From Cladosporium sp. IMV 00045 (lineage: Eukaryota > Ascomycota > Dothideomycetes > Cladosporiales > Cladosporiaceae), in contig MSJI02000272.1 of the NCBI GenBank assembly GCA_001931905.2, positions 1 through 18,502 on the forward strand: DNA of 18,502 nucleotides. The letters run 5' to 3'. The notes under the pieces were generated by a model. It was not told the origin of the DNA. It saw nothing but the letters and a program-made list of their open reading frames with translations, and searched no databases. Positions within the stretch are counted from its first letter, which is position 1, and each line of letters begins with the position of its first letter. A program made the position numbers and the translations under genes. Of the stretch, positions 8,409 through 15,972 are shown one piece after another.

Positions 8409-10289
8409 ATGACGGCTATCACGACCAGCAAGCACGTTTGGGATGTCGCAGAGACCAAGAACACGACAGCCAAGCTCGGGAAAGTCGCCTCCAGATGGGG
8501 CTTGGAGTACTTTGACATGTACAAGGAGTGGGGCGCTCACTCCTGTTCAAGAGATTTCTTAACTTCCCTCGTCCACCTCTCTCGCATGGTCACCTACGAC
8601 GAAGGACGACAAATACTAGCCAAGTGCAGGGCAGCTAGGAACGAGTCGAGGGGAAGCAATGCAAAGAGCTGGGAAATATCAGATGTCCGGTCGGCGATAT
8701 CGATGGCGGAAGGATTAGGCTACACGACACGTTCTGGCAGTACTTCTCGGTTAAAACGAATGGCAAGCGCGTCTCAGCGTCTACAAGCGCAGGGAGCGGC
8801 GAGTGATGAAGGCATTACCGCCAAAGGGATGGATAAGGGAACCCAAGAACTACATGAAAGCTCTCAAAATACTCGTGTGGCGCTCGCAGCAGAGCGGGAC
8901 AAGACTGTAGCGCAAGCTGCGTCTGGATCAGTTGGGCGCGAAGACGCCGCTAATATGCCATCGCTGCAATCCGAAGATGCAACTGGTACGTCGTTCGACC
9001 CGGTCGGCACGTGCGCGCCCGTCTCCAATAAAGCCACGAAGCCAACGCCGTTTACGCCCGTAGCGGCTGCTTGTCGCTTGCCCCCAACGCCTGTCTCAAT
9101 CATATCAAGCGACACGATAGCCTGTTCGCCACCTGCAGTGGAGCTGCTGGGAACACGATCGAGTCCACCGGAGCCTGAACCGTCTGTGGAAAAGTGTCAT
9201 GCCATCATCCCTGGGGCTGACCCGGTTTTGGTCGGAGCCGACCTTTCTGACCAAGCACTGCGACAAGTCCCCGATAATGTCGAACGGAGCGAGTGGACAG
9301 CCGACGATTGCATCGATGTACTGTTGCAAACGTTCAACCCTAATCCATCTACTTGGTACATTGCACCTACAGATTTGCTCAGAGCGCGTGAGATTGTAGA
9401 CGCAGTGCTGTCTGAATTTCGGGATATGGAAATCCACCCTAAGATGATTCTGTTTCCGATGCGCGGTGTGGGAGCGGCACACTGGACGCTGGCAATCTTC
9501 GACCGCGTGCGAGCTCACTGTCTCGTCTTTGACGCCGGAGGCTCCCAATCAGTGACCAGGCAAGCTTGGGCCGCGGTGAAACCCTTTCTCAGACAAAGCG
9601 GAATGCTACAGGGAGAAGCCTCGGTCGAACTAGATCCATTTCCTTCTGTCCGTCGGAGTGAAGACATCGACTATGGTATCTATGTGATGATTGTAGCTCT
9701 TCACAAGCTTCATGGCAAGCCGGTTGATCGTGTCTCGCCAAGACTATGGCGCAGCTTACTGGCTGGGTTCTTCCATAGCCGTGATGAAACGTCGCAGGAG
9801 CGACTGACCAGGTTCTTCGCTGATGTCACGCAATTGACTCGATCGGAGATGACACAGGATGTCGGCATAGAGCAGAACGTCGAAGACGCTGAATCATTGG
9901 ACACCGCAAAACGGGATGCTCAGCTTTTTGCCCAAGAAGCAAACTTTCTGTTGGCAATGACGGAATCCCAATTGCAGAAAGAGGATCGGCGCGAGGGGCT
10001 GGCTGGCGTATACAGGTGGCTGTTGAGTAAGCCTGAGAACGCCGATGAGTTTGTGAGCCATTTGGTTGAGCTCCAATCGAATTACATTGTCTCCCAGGTC
10101 GAAACGTTGCCAGAGATACCAGATTGGTGCAAGCAGCAGCTTCTTATGCTCAAGGGGAATTGCTCGCGTGCAGCTGTTGAGTTTGAACAAGCATCGCTCG
10201 CTCTTGAAGCGAGACGCAAAGCTCTCGTGGAAAAAGCCGCCTTCAGACATCGGCTACTCGGCTTGGAACTGATGTCACTTTGTCAGTGA
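8409..10289 (+). CDS. C48 (Ulp1/SENP-like) cysteine-protease-fold protein, probably inactive
   Basis: An uninterrupted frame of 626 codons starts at the ATG 8409; the in-frame TGA at about 8382 rules out an upstream extension without splicing. Residues 1-115 look helical and ordered (KLGKVASRWGLEYFDMYKEW). Residues 115-290 are disordered (Ser, Pro, Ala-rich). Residues 295-440 match the C48 fold: EWTADDCIDVLLQTFNP (295-311), WYIAPTDLL (316-324), ILFPMRG (347-353), AHWTLAIFDR (357-366) and LVFDAGGS (372-379). H358 and D375 are the expected catalytic His and Asp. The nucleophile motif, usually DCG, reads DYG (421-423), so Cys is Tyr422, and the usual upstream Gln position is Arg416. The C-terminal 180 residues look like helical coiled coil. 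Active relatives cleave SUMO or similar tags in the nucleus. It lies between two LINE tails. Open length argues for a real gene; activity is unlikely. Confidence 0.72.
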   Translation: MTAITTSKHVWDVAETKNTTAKLGKVASRWGLEYFDMYKEWGAHSCSRDFLTSLVHLSRMVTYDEGRQILAKCRAARNESRGSNAKSWEISDVRSAISMAEGLGYTTRSGSTSRLKRMASASQRLQAQGAASDEGITAKGMDKGTQELHESSQNTRVALAAERDKTVAQAASGSVGREDAANMPSLQSEDATGTSFDPVGTCAPVSNKATKPTPFTPVAAACRLPPTPVSIISSDTIACSPPAVELLGTRSSPPEPEPSVEKCHAIIPGADPVLVGADLSDQALRQVPDNVERSEWTADDCIDVLLQTFNPNPSTWYIAPTDLLRAREIVDAVLSEFRDMEIHPKMILFPMRGVGAAHWTLAIFDRVRAHCLVFDAGGSQSVTRQAWAAVKPFLRQSGMLQGEASVELDPFPSVRRSEDIDYGIYVMIVALHKLHGKPVDRVSPRLWRSLLAGFFHSRDETSQERLTRFFADVTQLTRSEMTQDVGIEQNVEDAESLDTAKRDAQLFAQEANFLLAMTESQLQKEDRREGLAGVYRWLLSKPENADEFVSHLVELQSNYIVSQVETLPEIPDWCKQQLLMLKGNCSRAAVEFEQASLALEARRKALVEKAAFRHRLLGLELMSLCQ

Positions 10290-10564
10290 TCCCTTCGCTC
10301 CCAAAACGCCATATCGTTCGTAGCCAACCGCTTTTGGACGAAGACTTGTTTTTGGGCAGGGCCAAGTACAGTACCCTGAGGGACCGCGGGCTCGCATGGC
10401 CACGGATTCATGTAATTTGAGCCAAAGAAGCCCAGAGAAATGTTGGATTGAGGAAGCATTGATGGCCATTTTGTCGTCACAGGGAGCAAACCACATGCGA
10501 GATCATCCGTTGATCTCACCACCCCTGGCGAGGCTTGGAAAGCAGCAGTCAGCGCTGTAAACAT
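10283..10564 (-). CDS. Hypothetical 93-residue reading frame
   Basis: An ATG-started frame on the minus strand with a stop immediately upstream of the ATG. Its end overlaps the last bases of the C48-like gene on the other strand. It has a Trp, Pro and Gly-rich part (SNYMNPWPCEPAVPQGT) but no motif I recognise. It could be a terminal exon, or chance. Confidence 0.15.
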   Translation of the reverse strand: MFTALTAAFQASPGVVRSTDDLACGLLPVTTKWPSMLPQSNISLGFFGSNYMNPWPCEPAVPQGTVLGPAQKQVFVQKRLATNDMAFWERRDH

Positions 10565-10575
10565 CTTGGATCAGA

Positions 10576-11022
10576 TCATGGGTTCTGGCTCGTTGGTGAA
10601 CGACGCGGCATCAGCTCGTGAGCCTGTCGCGCAGCAGCTGCATGATAGCGCCTTGTGGCTCCTCTTCTGCGGTCTGTAGAAGCTGTCTGGTCGTCGTTGC
10701 GGCGTAAACCTCGGTCTGCCCTTCCTTCAAACAAGAGCAGTCTGACCAAGCGCTCCTTCTCTTGCGAGACCGCAAACATCAAGGCAGTGTTGCCAAGCAC
10801 GTCTCGTATCTACTACATTCGAGCCCACAGGCTTACCCGTTGTCTCTTTTTCGAACAAAAGCAGCCTAGCCATCTCCTCATCCCCTTCCGCTACCGCGAG
10901 CATCAGCGCAGTCTCACCGCGGTCGTCTTTGACATTCAATTCCATACCTGCGTCCAGCAAAAGACGGATCTCTTCCAATGAACAAGTTCCCGCGGCATTT
11001 GCAGTGCATTATAGTCTGTTGC
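10576..11022 (-). pseudogene. Ankyrin-repeat protein remnant
   Basis: On the minus strand the sequence gives NALQ (about 11003), then NAAGTCSLEEIRLLLDAG after a one-base slip. ELNVKDDRGETALMLAVAEG and DEEMARLLLFEK follow: two helix-loop-helix ankyrin repeats with the D-G-TAL turn. Around 10805 the frame shifts, and a further repeat reads RDVLGNTALMFAVSQEKERL then VRLLLFEGRAD. The sequence decays below 10710. Ankyrin repeats are protein-binding scaffolds, and no partner domain is left here. At least two frameshifts make it a pseudogene. It is the only well-supported item on the minus strand. Its upstream edge touches the LINE copy at 11015, so the LINE or a rearrangement probably truncated it. 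Confidence 0.6.
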
Positions 11023-12105
11023 AGCTCGCTACTTGCAGCTCAAGTCTGGCCATGCGGTTACCGGTGCCCACTTGCTGAGAATCGGTAAGGCCCAAGATGC
11101 ACAATGCTGGTGGTGCGGCGCGTCGGCCAGAAATCGGTTGGTTGGCATCGGCAGCGCCATCGATGGCATTGACTGGATACGCAACAACTCTGAGCGATGC
11201 GAGTACGACAAGACGGTAGGCACCAGTGCGCAAAGCGATGCCTACACAGCCGCACTGGCTTCGATCGAAGTGGGACTCGGTTTGGTCGTCAGTGCGGTGT
11301 ACGACAATACACTGTCGGCGCGCGTGCGAGGCCAAGTCACGCACGTGTTCACCAACAACCGCACCGTTCTGGTCACGTTGCGGAATGGCACCCGAAGGTC
11401 CGGACAATGGATCATCAGCGGCATTTTGAAACATGTGAGACGTCTGAAAGAGTCCCACAACCGCGTAGTCTTCACGTGGGCCCCGGTGAGCCCGATCTTC
11501 GAGTTGGGCCAAAAGGCAAAGCAGTTGAGTCAAGAGAACATTTTGTCTTTCACTGTGCCAGGTGGACTGAGCAGCGGAAGATCTTGGGCATGTACACAGA
11601 CGACGACGATTTCTCGCGTTTGCTCGGAGGCAAATCCGCAATGGACACTGACGACTGGACACCGGACATGGATGCCGTGCGAGCTGTGATTCACTTCACA
11701 CTAGCCACCAAACGATTCGAACATGACAGCAACGAGCGAGTGAGTGACACGATAACTCAGACCGTGGACGTCGACAAGAGAGCCGTACCCTACTAACCCT
11801 CAACGCCGCAACGCCGCAACGCCCCACACCCTCGTACACACGGCAGGCCCCCGCTTCATCCGCTGGAGATAGGACGATGAACACTTGGAAACACAGCTTC
11901 AAGAGCGCCCGCCGACCGCCAAGCACGAGCACATGGAGACTAGAAGCAGCACGCACTATTTGGAGAGCTCTCAGTGACGAGAAACAGTGGGCAAGGAGTT
12001 TTGTTATGTTAATCCCGCCGGATTGCATGTATACTTTGTGACGTACATAGTGCAGTGCCCTTTAGGTGCTTAGCGCCGGGCGGAATAAATTCATCATCAT
12101 CAAGA
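11015..12105 (+). mobile_element. LINE (Tad-like) 3' part, copy B: RNase H and zinc-knuckle remnants plus 3' UTR
   Basis: Coding sequence starts abruptly at 11015 after an in-frame TAG. It reads ARYLQLKSGHAVTGAHLLRI then QDAQCWWCGA (to about 11122), the first half of the C-terminal zinc knuckle of Tad-type LINEs. The second half, ESREHFVFHCARWTEQRK, begins at 11527 in another frame. It continues through WTPDMDAVRAVIHFTLATKR to a TAA at 11794-11796 (after AVPY). Between the halves lies an RNase H segment, listed separately. The 3' UTR (11797-12105) matches copy A and ends in an ATC-rich tail; a mini-tandem of CAACGCCG (about three units) occurs at 11801-11823. Reverse transcriptase and endonuclease domains are missing, so the copy cannot move on its own. 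Confidence 0.7.
11123..11526 (+). pseudogene. LINE RNase H domain fragment lying inside the zinc knuckle
   Basis: The frame reads SARNRLVGIGSAIDG, then DAYTAALASIEVGLGLVVSA, VTHVFTNNRTVLVTLRNGT, SGQWIISGILKHVRRLK and VVFTWAPVSPIF. This follows the order of a LINE RNase H domain: first strand, AAEL helix, FTDN strand, SGQ helix, W-P-G-H loop. The acidic residues are damaged. The first Asp is absent at the left edge, the helix Glu is Ala, FTDN reads FTNN, and the terminal His/Asp loop is altered. In intact elements RNase H lies before the knuckle, not within it. Edges are approximate. Confidence 0.58.
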
Positions 12106-12658
12106 CAAACGATCCTCATTGTCCTCCTTTCCAGTGCGCCGAGCGACGATGAACGTAAAGTCATGACTTTTCGGATCGCAGGTGACGCGAGCCAGGAGGG
12201 CGATGTCGCCTGCCCCGTGTTCGCGGGAGCAGGGGATTGCAAAGTTATGCGCACCCCTGTACGTTCGCTTGTATGTGACACAGCAAAGTCGTGCATGAAA
12301 AGCGATAGGGAAGCGCCGGTTATCTACGTCGCAACTTTGCATTAGTACAGGTGCGAATGTAGCCACGAATAGATATGGCGGGACGAAGGAATCCGCTACA
12401 TAACATTTAGCTCAGGGACATTTGGGCAGTACTCACGCTACAGTAGCCACTTAAGTTATCGCCGAGGCCTTGTTTGAAGCGCTACTAGACCTTTGCTACC
12501 TATTTCTGACACACTAGCACCGACGTCCATAGAAGTCAGATGCGCAAACCCTCCAATATTCTCTGTTCAATAGGAAGGGCCTACCCTGCGCTAGCCCATG
12601 CGGGGTGATTTGCTAGCCTAAGCGCCTGTATCATGATCGAAGTGGGCGTTTAGATCCC
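12106..12658. other. Stretch without a recognised gene
   Basis: Between the LINE end and the next promoter there are only short frames without motifs. No repeat or terminal inverted repeat stands out on inspection. Confidence 0.45.
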
Positions 12659-12660
12659 GG

Positions 12661-12669
12661 CTATTTAAG
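12661..12669 (+). promoter_or_regulatory. TATA-like box of the 84-residue gene
   Basis: CTATTTAAG lies about 70 bp upstream of the ATG at 12738, at a normal core-promoter distance for a fungal gene. A short leader ending CGCACAACATG follows. Confidence 0.4.
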
Positions 12670-12737
12670 ATCAAGCCCCGTCCGGCATCTAAGATAGTTT
12701 CTCTACAGCACTCGAGTAACATCTGTCGTCGCACAAC

Positions 12738-13102
12738 ATGTCTTGGAAGAACAAACTGACCGGACTCCCGGCAAACTTGCTGGCTCACTCTGAAAAAGCC
12801 GTCGAAGGGCGAATGGCAGCGGTACGTTTTCCTTCCAGTCCACAGTCTTCGAGCGCGATGACTGATTAGACTCTGCAACACAGAACCCCGTTATCAAAGA
12901 CGTCCTGTTGAAGTGAGTTTGCGTGGACCCGTGACGAGATCATCACTAAGCAGCTTCCAGAGGCACCAAGTTGCACAAATCCCACGATGGGTCGGGAAAG
13001 GAGGTCATCTCGATCCAGATGTTGAATGAGGATGCGAAACGTGTGGAAACCATACATGTAGAGGAAGACGGCACGACCGAAGTCAAAAAGAAGGATAGAT
13101 AG
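12738..13102 (+). CDS. Small three-exon gene, 84-residue protein of unknown function
   Basis: Exons 12738-12821, 12884-12912 and 12961-13102 join to 255 bases (84 codons plus TAG). Intron 1 (12822-12883, 62 bp) has GTACGT and ends AACACAG. Intron 2 (12913-12960, 48 bp) has GTGAGT and ends CTTCCAG. Phases fit at both joins. The protein starts MSWKNKLTGLPANLLAHSEK, continues NPVIKDVLLKGTKLHKSHDG across both junctions, then EVISIQMLNEDAKRVETIHV, and ends in a charged tail (EVKKKDR). It is hydrophilic, with no signal peptide or membrane segment, and I recognise no domain. Supporting points are the TATA box 70 bp upstream, the ATG context with A at -3, and two consensus donors. The kinase gene follows 169 bp downstream on the same strand, but fungal genes are normally transcribed singly. 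A different acceptor for intron 1 (TAG at 12867-12869) would lead to a stop, so the stated model is preferred. Confidence 0.55.
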
Positions 13103-13271
13103 ACTCAAAGGGCGGAGCTAGGGGAAGTGATGCATAGTTCCGATTGGCTAGCGCGTCTTGGCACTGCCCAGGCTGACCGGGGTTAATGGTCAGAGCAGTC
13201 AGCTCACTTCTTCACTACTTCATACATTTACCTACCCAATCCTCAAACTTCCATATTTCGCTCACCATAAC

Positions 13272-14698
13272 ATGTCAAGATCTCTCCCTTATGCGATCAC
13301 TAATTTAGTCCATCGGTCGCCACCTCTATCCTCTGGCTTGCGCATTGCCACTCTGCGAGAATACTCGTTGTCGCGTTCTGACGCTATGGAAAAGATCGAC
13401 GAAGAGTCGTTGTCCGACTATGATCCTAAGAGCTACTATCCAGTTCAGTCCAACCAGACGGTTGGTGGGATATTCAGAACTAAAGTCAAGTTAGGTTATG
13501 GGCGGACTTCGACCACTTGGCTTTGTACAGATGACCAGTATGTACTGTCTGATGTTTATGGCTCAAATTGACCTACTGACGCTCCTCAGAGGGATATACA
13601 AGGTCATCAAGATTGGGAGAGCTGAGTCGACCCGAAGAGAGAGAGATGCGTACGAGAGGCTTGGCGCGAGCGCCTCGTTCACGGCAGATCCGCGCCATCA
13701 CTGTGTGCGACAACCAGAGCGCATCCTGAATCTCGTCTCTCAAGAGCGTACTTACAATTGCTTTGTTTTCCCGCCCCTCGGACCAAACTTGCTAGAATTT
13801 AAAAACCAGCTCAGGCTTTTGAATGAGCCTTTCGGATCTCGAAGAGCCAAGATGGCCGCAACGTATATGTTGCTTGCTCTAGAACCTCTTCACTCCGCAG
13901 GGATGATACATACCGGTAGGTGACTCTATACATGGATGCCAGAACAAGGACGGCTGATATGTGGTAGACATGAAGCTCGACAATTTCCAGATCACACTCC
14001 CAGATCCAGAGGATGCTTATCTTGATGAGTTCTGTGCGGTAGAGGAAACGGCCCCCAGCATTGCGAGGTGGAATGCTGATGGCGGGCTCACCGTATCCCG
14101 CCGCGAGATGAAACAATCGCACTTCACACACACAATCCTCTGCGATCTTGGTTCGGTGGTTCGTGTGGAGGAAAGATATCAAGCGACAGTTCAAGCACTA
14201 CCGTATCGTGCTCCCGAGGTCATCTTGGGAGCTGGTTGGGACCATAAAATCGACATTTGGAGTCTCGGCATTCTGGTAAGTCGTGTAGTACGATATCACA
14301 GAACCTGGACTGATTGAAACAGGTCTGGGAGATGATATTCGGCGAACGATTGTTTGGTGACATCGATAAAGTCCAGTCGCTCGAACTCATGATCAAATAT
14401 CTGGGCCCCCCACCCAGAGATCTCCTTGACCGATGCGAAAGGTCCGATGATCTCTTTGACAAGCAAGGTTGGTGTTTTGTGGATTTGAGTCTCAGATACC
14501 AGTAGCTAATATGCTCAAGGGAACTGGAAACACGGTACGATTGAAAGGTTGGAGCTGGAAGATCGTATCGAGCCGGGCACTTCGATCCCAGACCTCCTCG
14601 ACTTCATAAGGTGTGCTCTTCAGTGGGATCCGTTGAACAGATCGTCGGCCGGACAATTACTCAACCACGCTTGGCTGGCGGAAATGATGAAACACTGA
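13272..14698 (+). CDS. SRPK-like serine/threonine protein kinase, five exons
   Basis: Exons 13272-13537, 13590-13915, 13968-14275, 14323-14467 and 14520-14698 join to 407 codons plus TGA. Introns of 52, 52, 47 and 52 bp start GTATGT, GTAGGT, GTAAGT and GTTGGT, and all end in AG with matching phase. The open frame reaches back to a TTG at 13158, but the first ATG is 13272 (context AACATGT). Motifs: the SRPK-type lead EESLSDYDPKSYYPV (44-58), glycine loop KLGYGRTSTTW (73-83), VIKI with K96, catalytic loop IHTDMKLDNF (195-204; D198, K200, N203), DLG in place of DFG (257-259), YRAPEVIL (277-284) and DIWSLGILVWEMIFG (293-307). HTD instead of HRD and DLG instead of DFG are usual in SR-protein kinases, which phosphorylate Arg-Ser-rich splicing factors. 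All catalytic residues are kept. The N-lobe is compact, and the usual long SRPK spacer insert is reduced. An inverted CCAAT motif (ATTGG) lies at 13143. Confidence 0.85.
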
Positions 14699-15072
14699 GA
14701 ATTCGTCAATCATTGAGTCAATCAAAAATGGAGTGACGACGCGAAGAACCTCGTCAATTCGATACAGCGGTTTAATCTATGCCGTATTTGGTTCTGAAAT
14801 TGTCGTTACCAGACCATTGTGCACCATGTAAGATGTCGTTCCGTTCCCAATACAGTGTGAATGTCAGGATTGAAACGATTAACCAGTGAAGGAAATTACA
14901 TGTTCTCAGTATGCAAGGCGCAGCAACCCGGGCTAGAGTCTGATGGCGCTCGCGTCTTGGTTTGCATCCTAGCTCAGCATCCCTTGCGCTTCAGCTTTCA
15001 ACTTGACTTTCTCTTTTTGGCTCTTGAAGTACACGTGCATATTGCTACTCAGCATGAAGACCCTCACGTCTG
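14699..15072. other. Stretch without a recognised gene
   Basis: This holds the 3' flank of the kinase gene. A 70-codon frame at 14861 has an ATG-like start but no motif. Nothing else is visible before the OrsD-like remnant. Confidence 0.45.
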
Positions 15073-15577
15073 ACTATTGATTGTTCGCCCAATGTTGACT
15101 GGAAGCATGTCGAGTACTTCCGGGAAAGGACGCTGTTCAAGGAGCTGATCGCGGTGTGCTATATTGCAGGGGGACCTCCCGCCAAAAGTACGGAAGTAGT
15201 AAGCATCAGGGCAGAAAACGGGGAGGGCGCGCGAGCGGAGAGAGGGGTTTTCATCGACAAAGGGATAGTCGAGCTTGTGACTGGATACCACAAGGGCTAC
15301 AGCTATAGCGCTCAGGCGAAGCTTGCATTTGCCAGAGGAAGTAGGCAAGCCAGTCGTCTACTATCGATGGCTGGTCGAACTATTTGTGCGAATGTTAAGG
15401 GTTGGCAGAAAACGAATGGAAGCTCTGGCGGCCGTCGGGTCCGGCTTCCAACTTTCGCGTGGACCGTCTACGAACTTGCCCGTGCTAGCGTCCTTACAAT
15501 ACGATCGCTTCATCCTCCAAGCAGGTACGAAGCGTCTCTCCACATGTCGTCTGCTGCTTCTCTCAGCGCCTTGTGGA
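15073..15577 (+). pseudogene. C-terminal remnant of a large OrsD-like family protein, cut by the hAT element
   Basis: One frame reads DWKHVEYFRERTLFKELIAV, then AGGPPAKSTEVVSIRAENG, ERGVFIDKGIVELVTGYHKG and SYSAQAK. After a one-base shift near 15322 the next frame goes on LHLPEEVGKPVVYYRWLVEL. I recognise the series (aG.PA...E..SIR, iFI..G.v..VT.YHKG, HLP.eVG..vVYY.WLV) from the C-terminal region of very large fungal proteins that begin with OrsD-like fingers; some are annotated near telomeric RecQ-like helicases. No start or proper end is present: the right edge is the first base of the hAT terminal repeat. The link to the fingers at 4478-6084 is inference. Confidence 0.5.
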
Positions 15578-15598
15578 CAGGGTGGCCACTGAACGAGC
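15578..15598 (+). repeat. hAT 5' terminal inverted repeat
   Basis: These 21 bases match the reverse complement of 18482-18502 perfectly; base 22 differs. Confidence 0.92.
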
Positions 15599-15693
15599 AT
15601 GCTCGCGAGCATTTTTTGCTCGTTGGCCAACGACTGAACGAGCAAAAGCATCCGAATGAAGTGACTGAACGAGCAATAACCTCTGCTCGTTCG
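15590..15693. promoter_or_regulatory. hAT 5' subterminal transposase-binding motif cluster
   Basis: TGAACGAGC occurs at 15590, 15635 and 15666, and the near-complement GCTCGTTCG at 15685. Clustered short motifs inside both ends are typical hAT transposase-binding sites; the binding itself is inferred. Confidence 0.6.
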
Positions 15694-15972
15694 TTGGTTC
15701 ATGTGAACATTGTTCGGTGAAATAATCGAAGTTTGACTTCGTATGCGAATGACTTTCATCTCATCTTTACTCACCCCAACCCTAACCCTGAGTTCATTGA
15801 CCAATCAAAGACTCTTCTCGTGGATCCGCCCGGCTCCGCGACCCCCTGAAAGCTCCGCAGTTTGGGCGCGCGCGTCAGTCTCGCTAGAGACGCGCTCTGC
15901 ACTTCAATAATAACTTAACGTGAACGTTACTAATTAACTTCACAATTTTATCTAATCATCAACCGTTGCAGT

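Noticed and set aside
13158..13271. N-terminal extension of the kinase from 13158
   Set aside because: The codon at 13158 is TTG; the first in-frame ATG is 13272, in good context and preceded by a pyrimidine-rich leader.
15776..15791. Telomere-like CCCTAA units (CCCCAACCCTAACCCTGA)
   Set aside because: Only about two and a half units, inside the hAT 5' non-coding region; too short to call an interstitial telomere.
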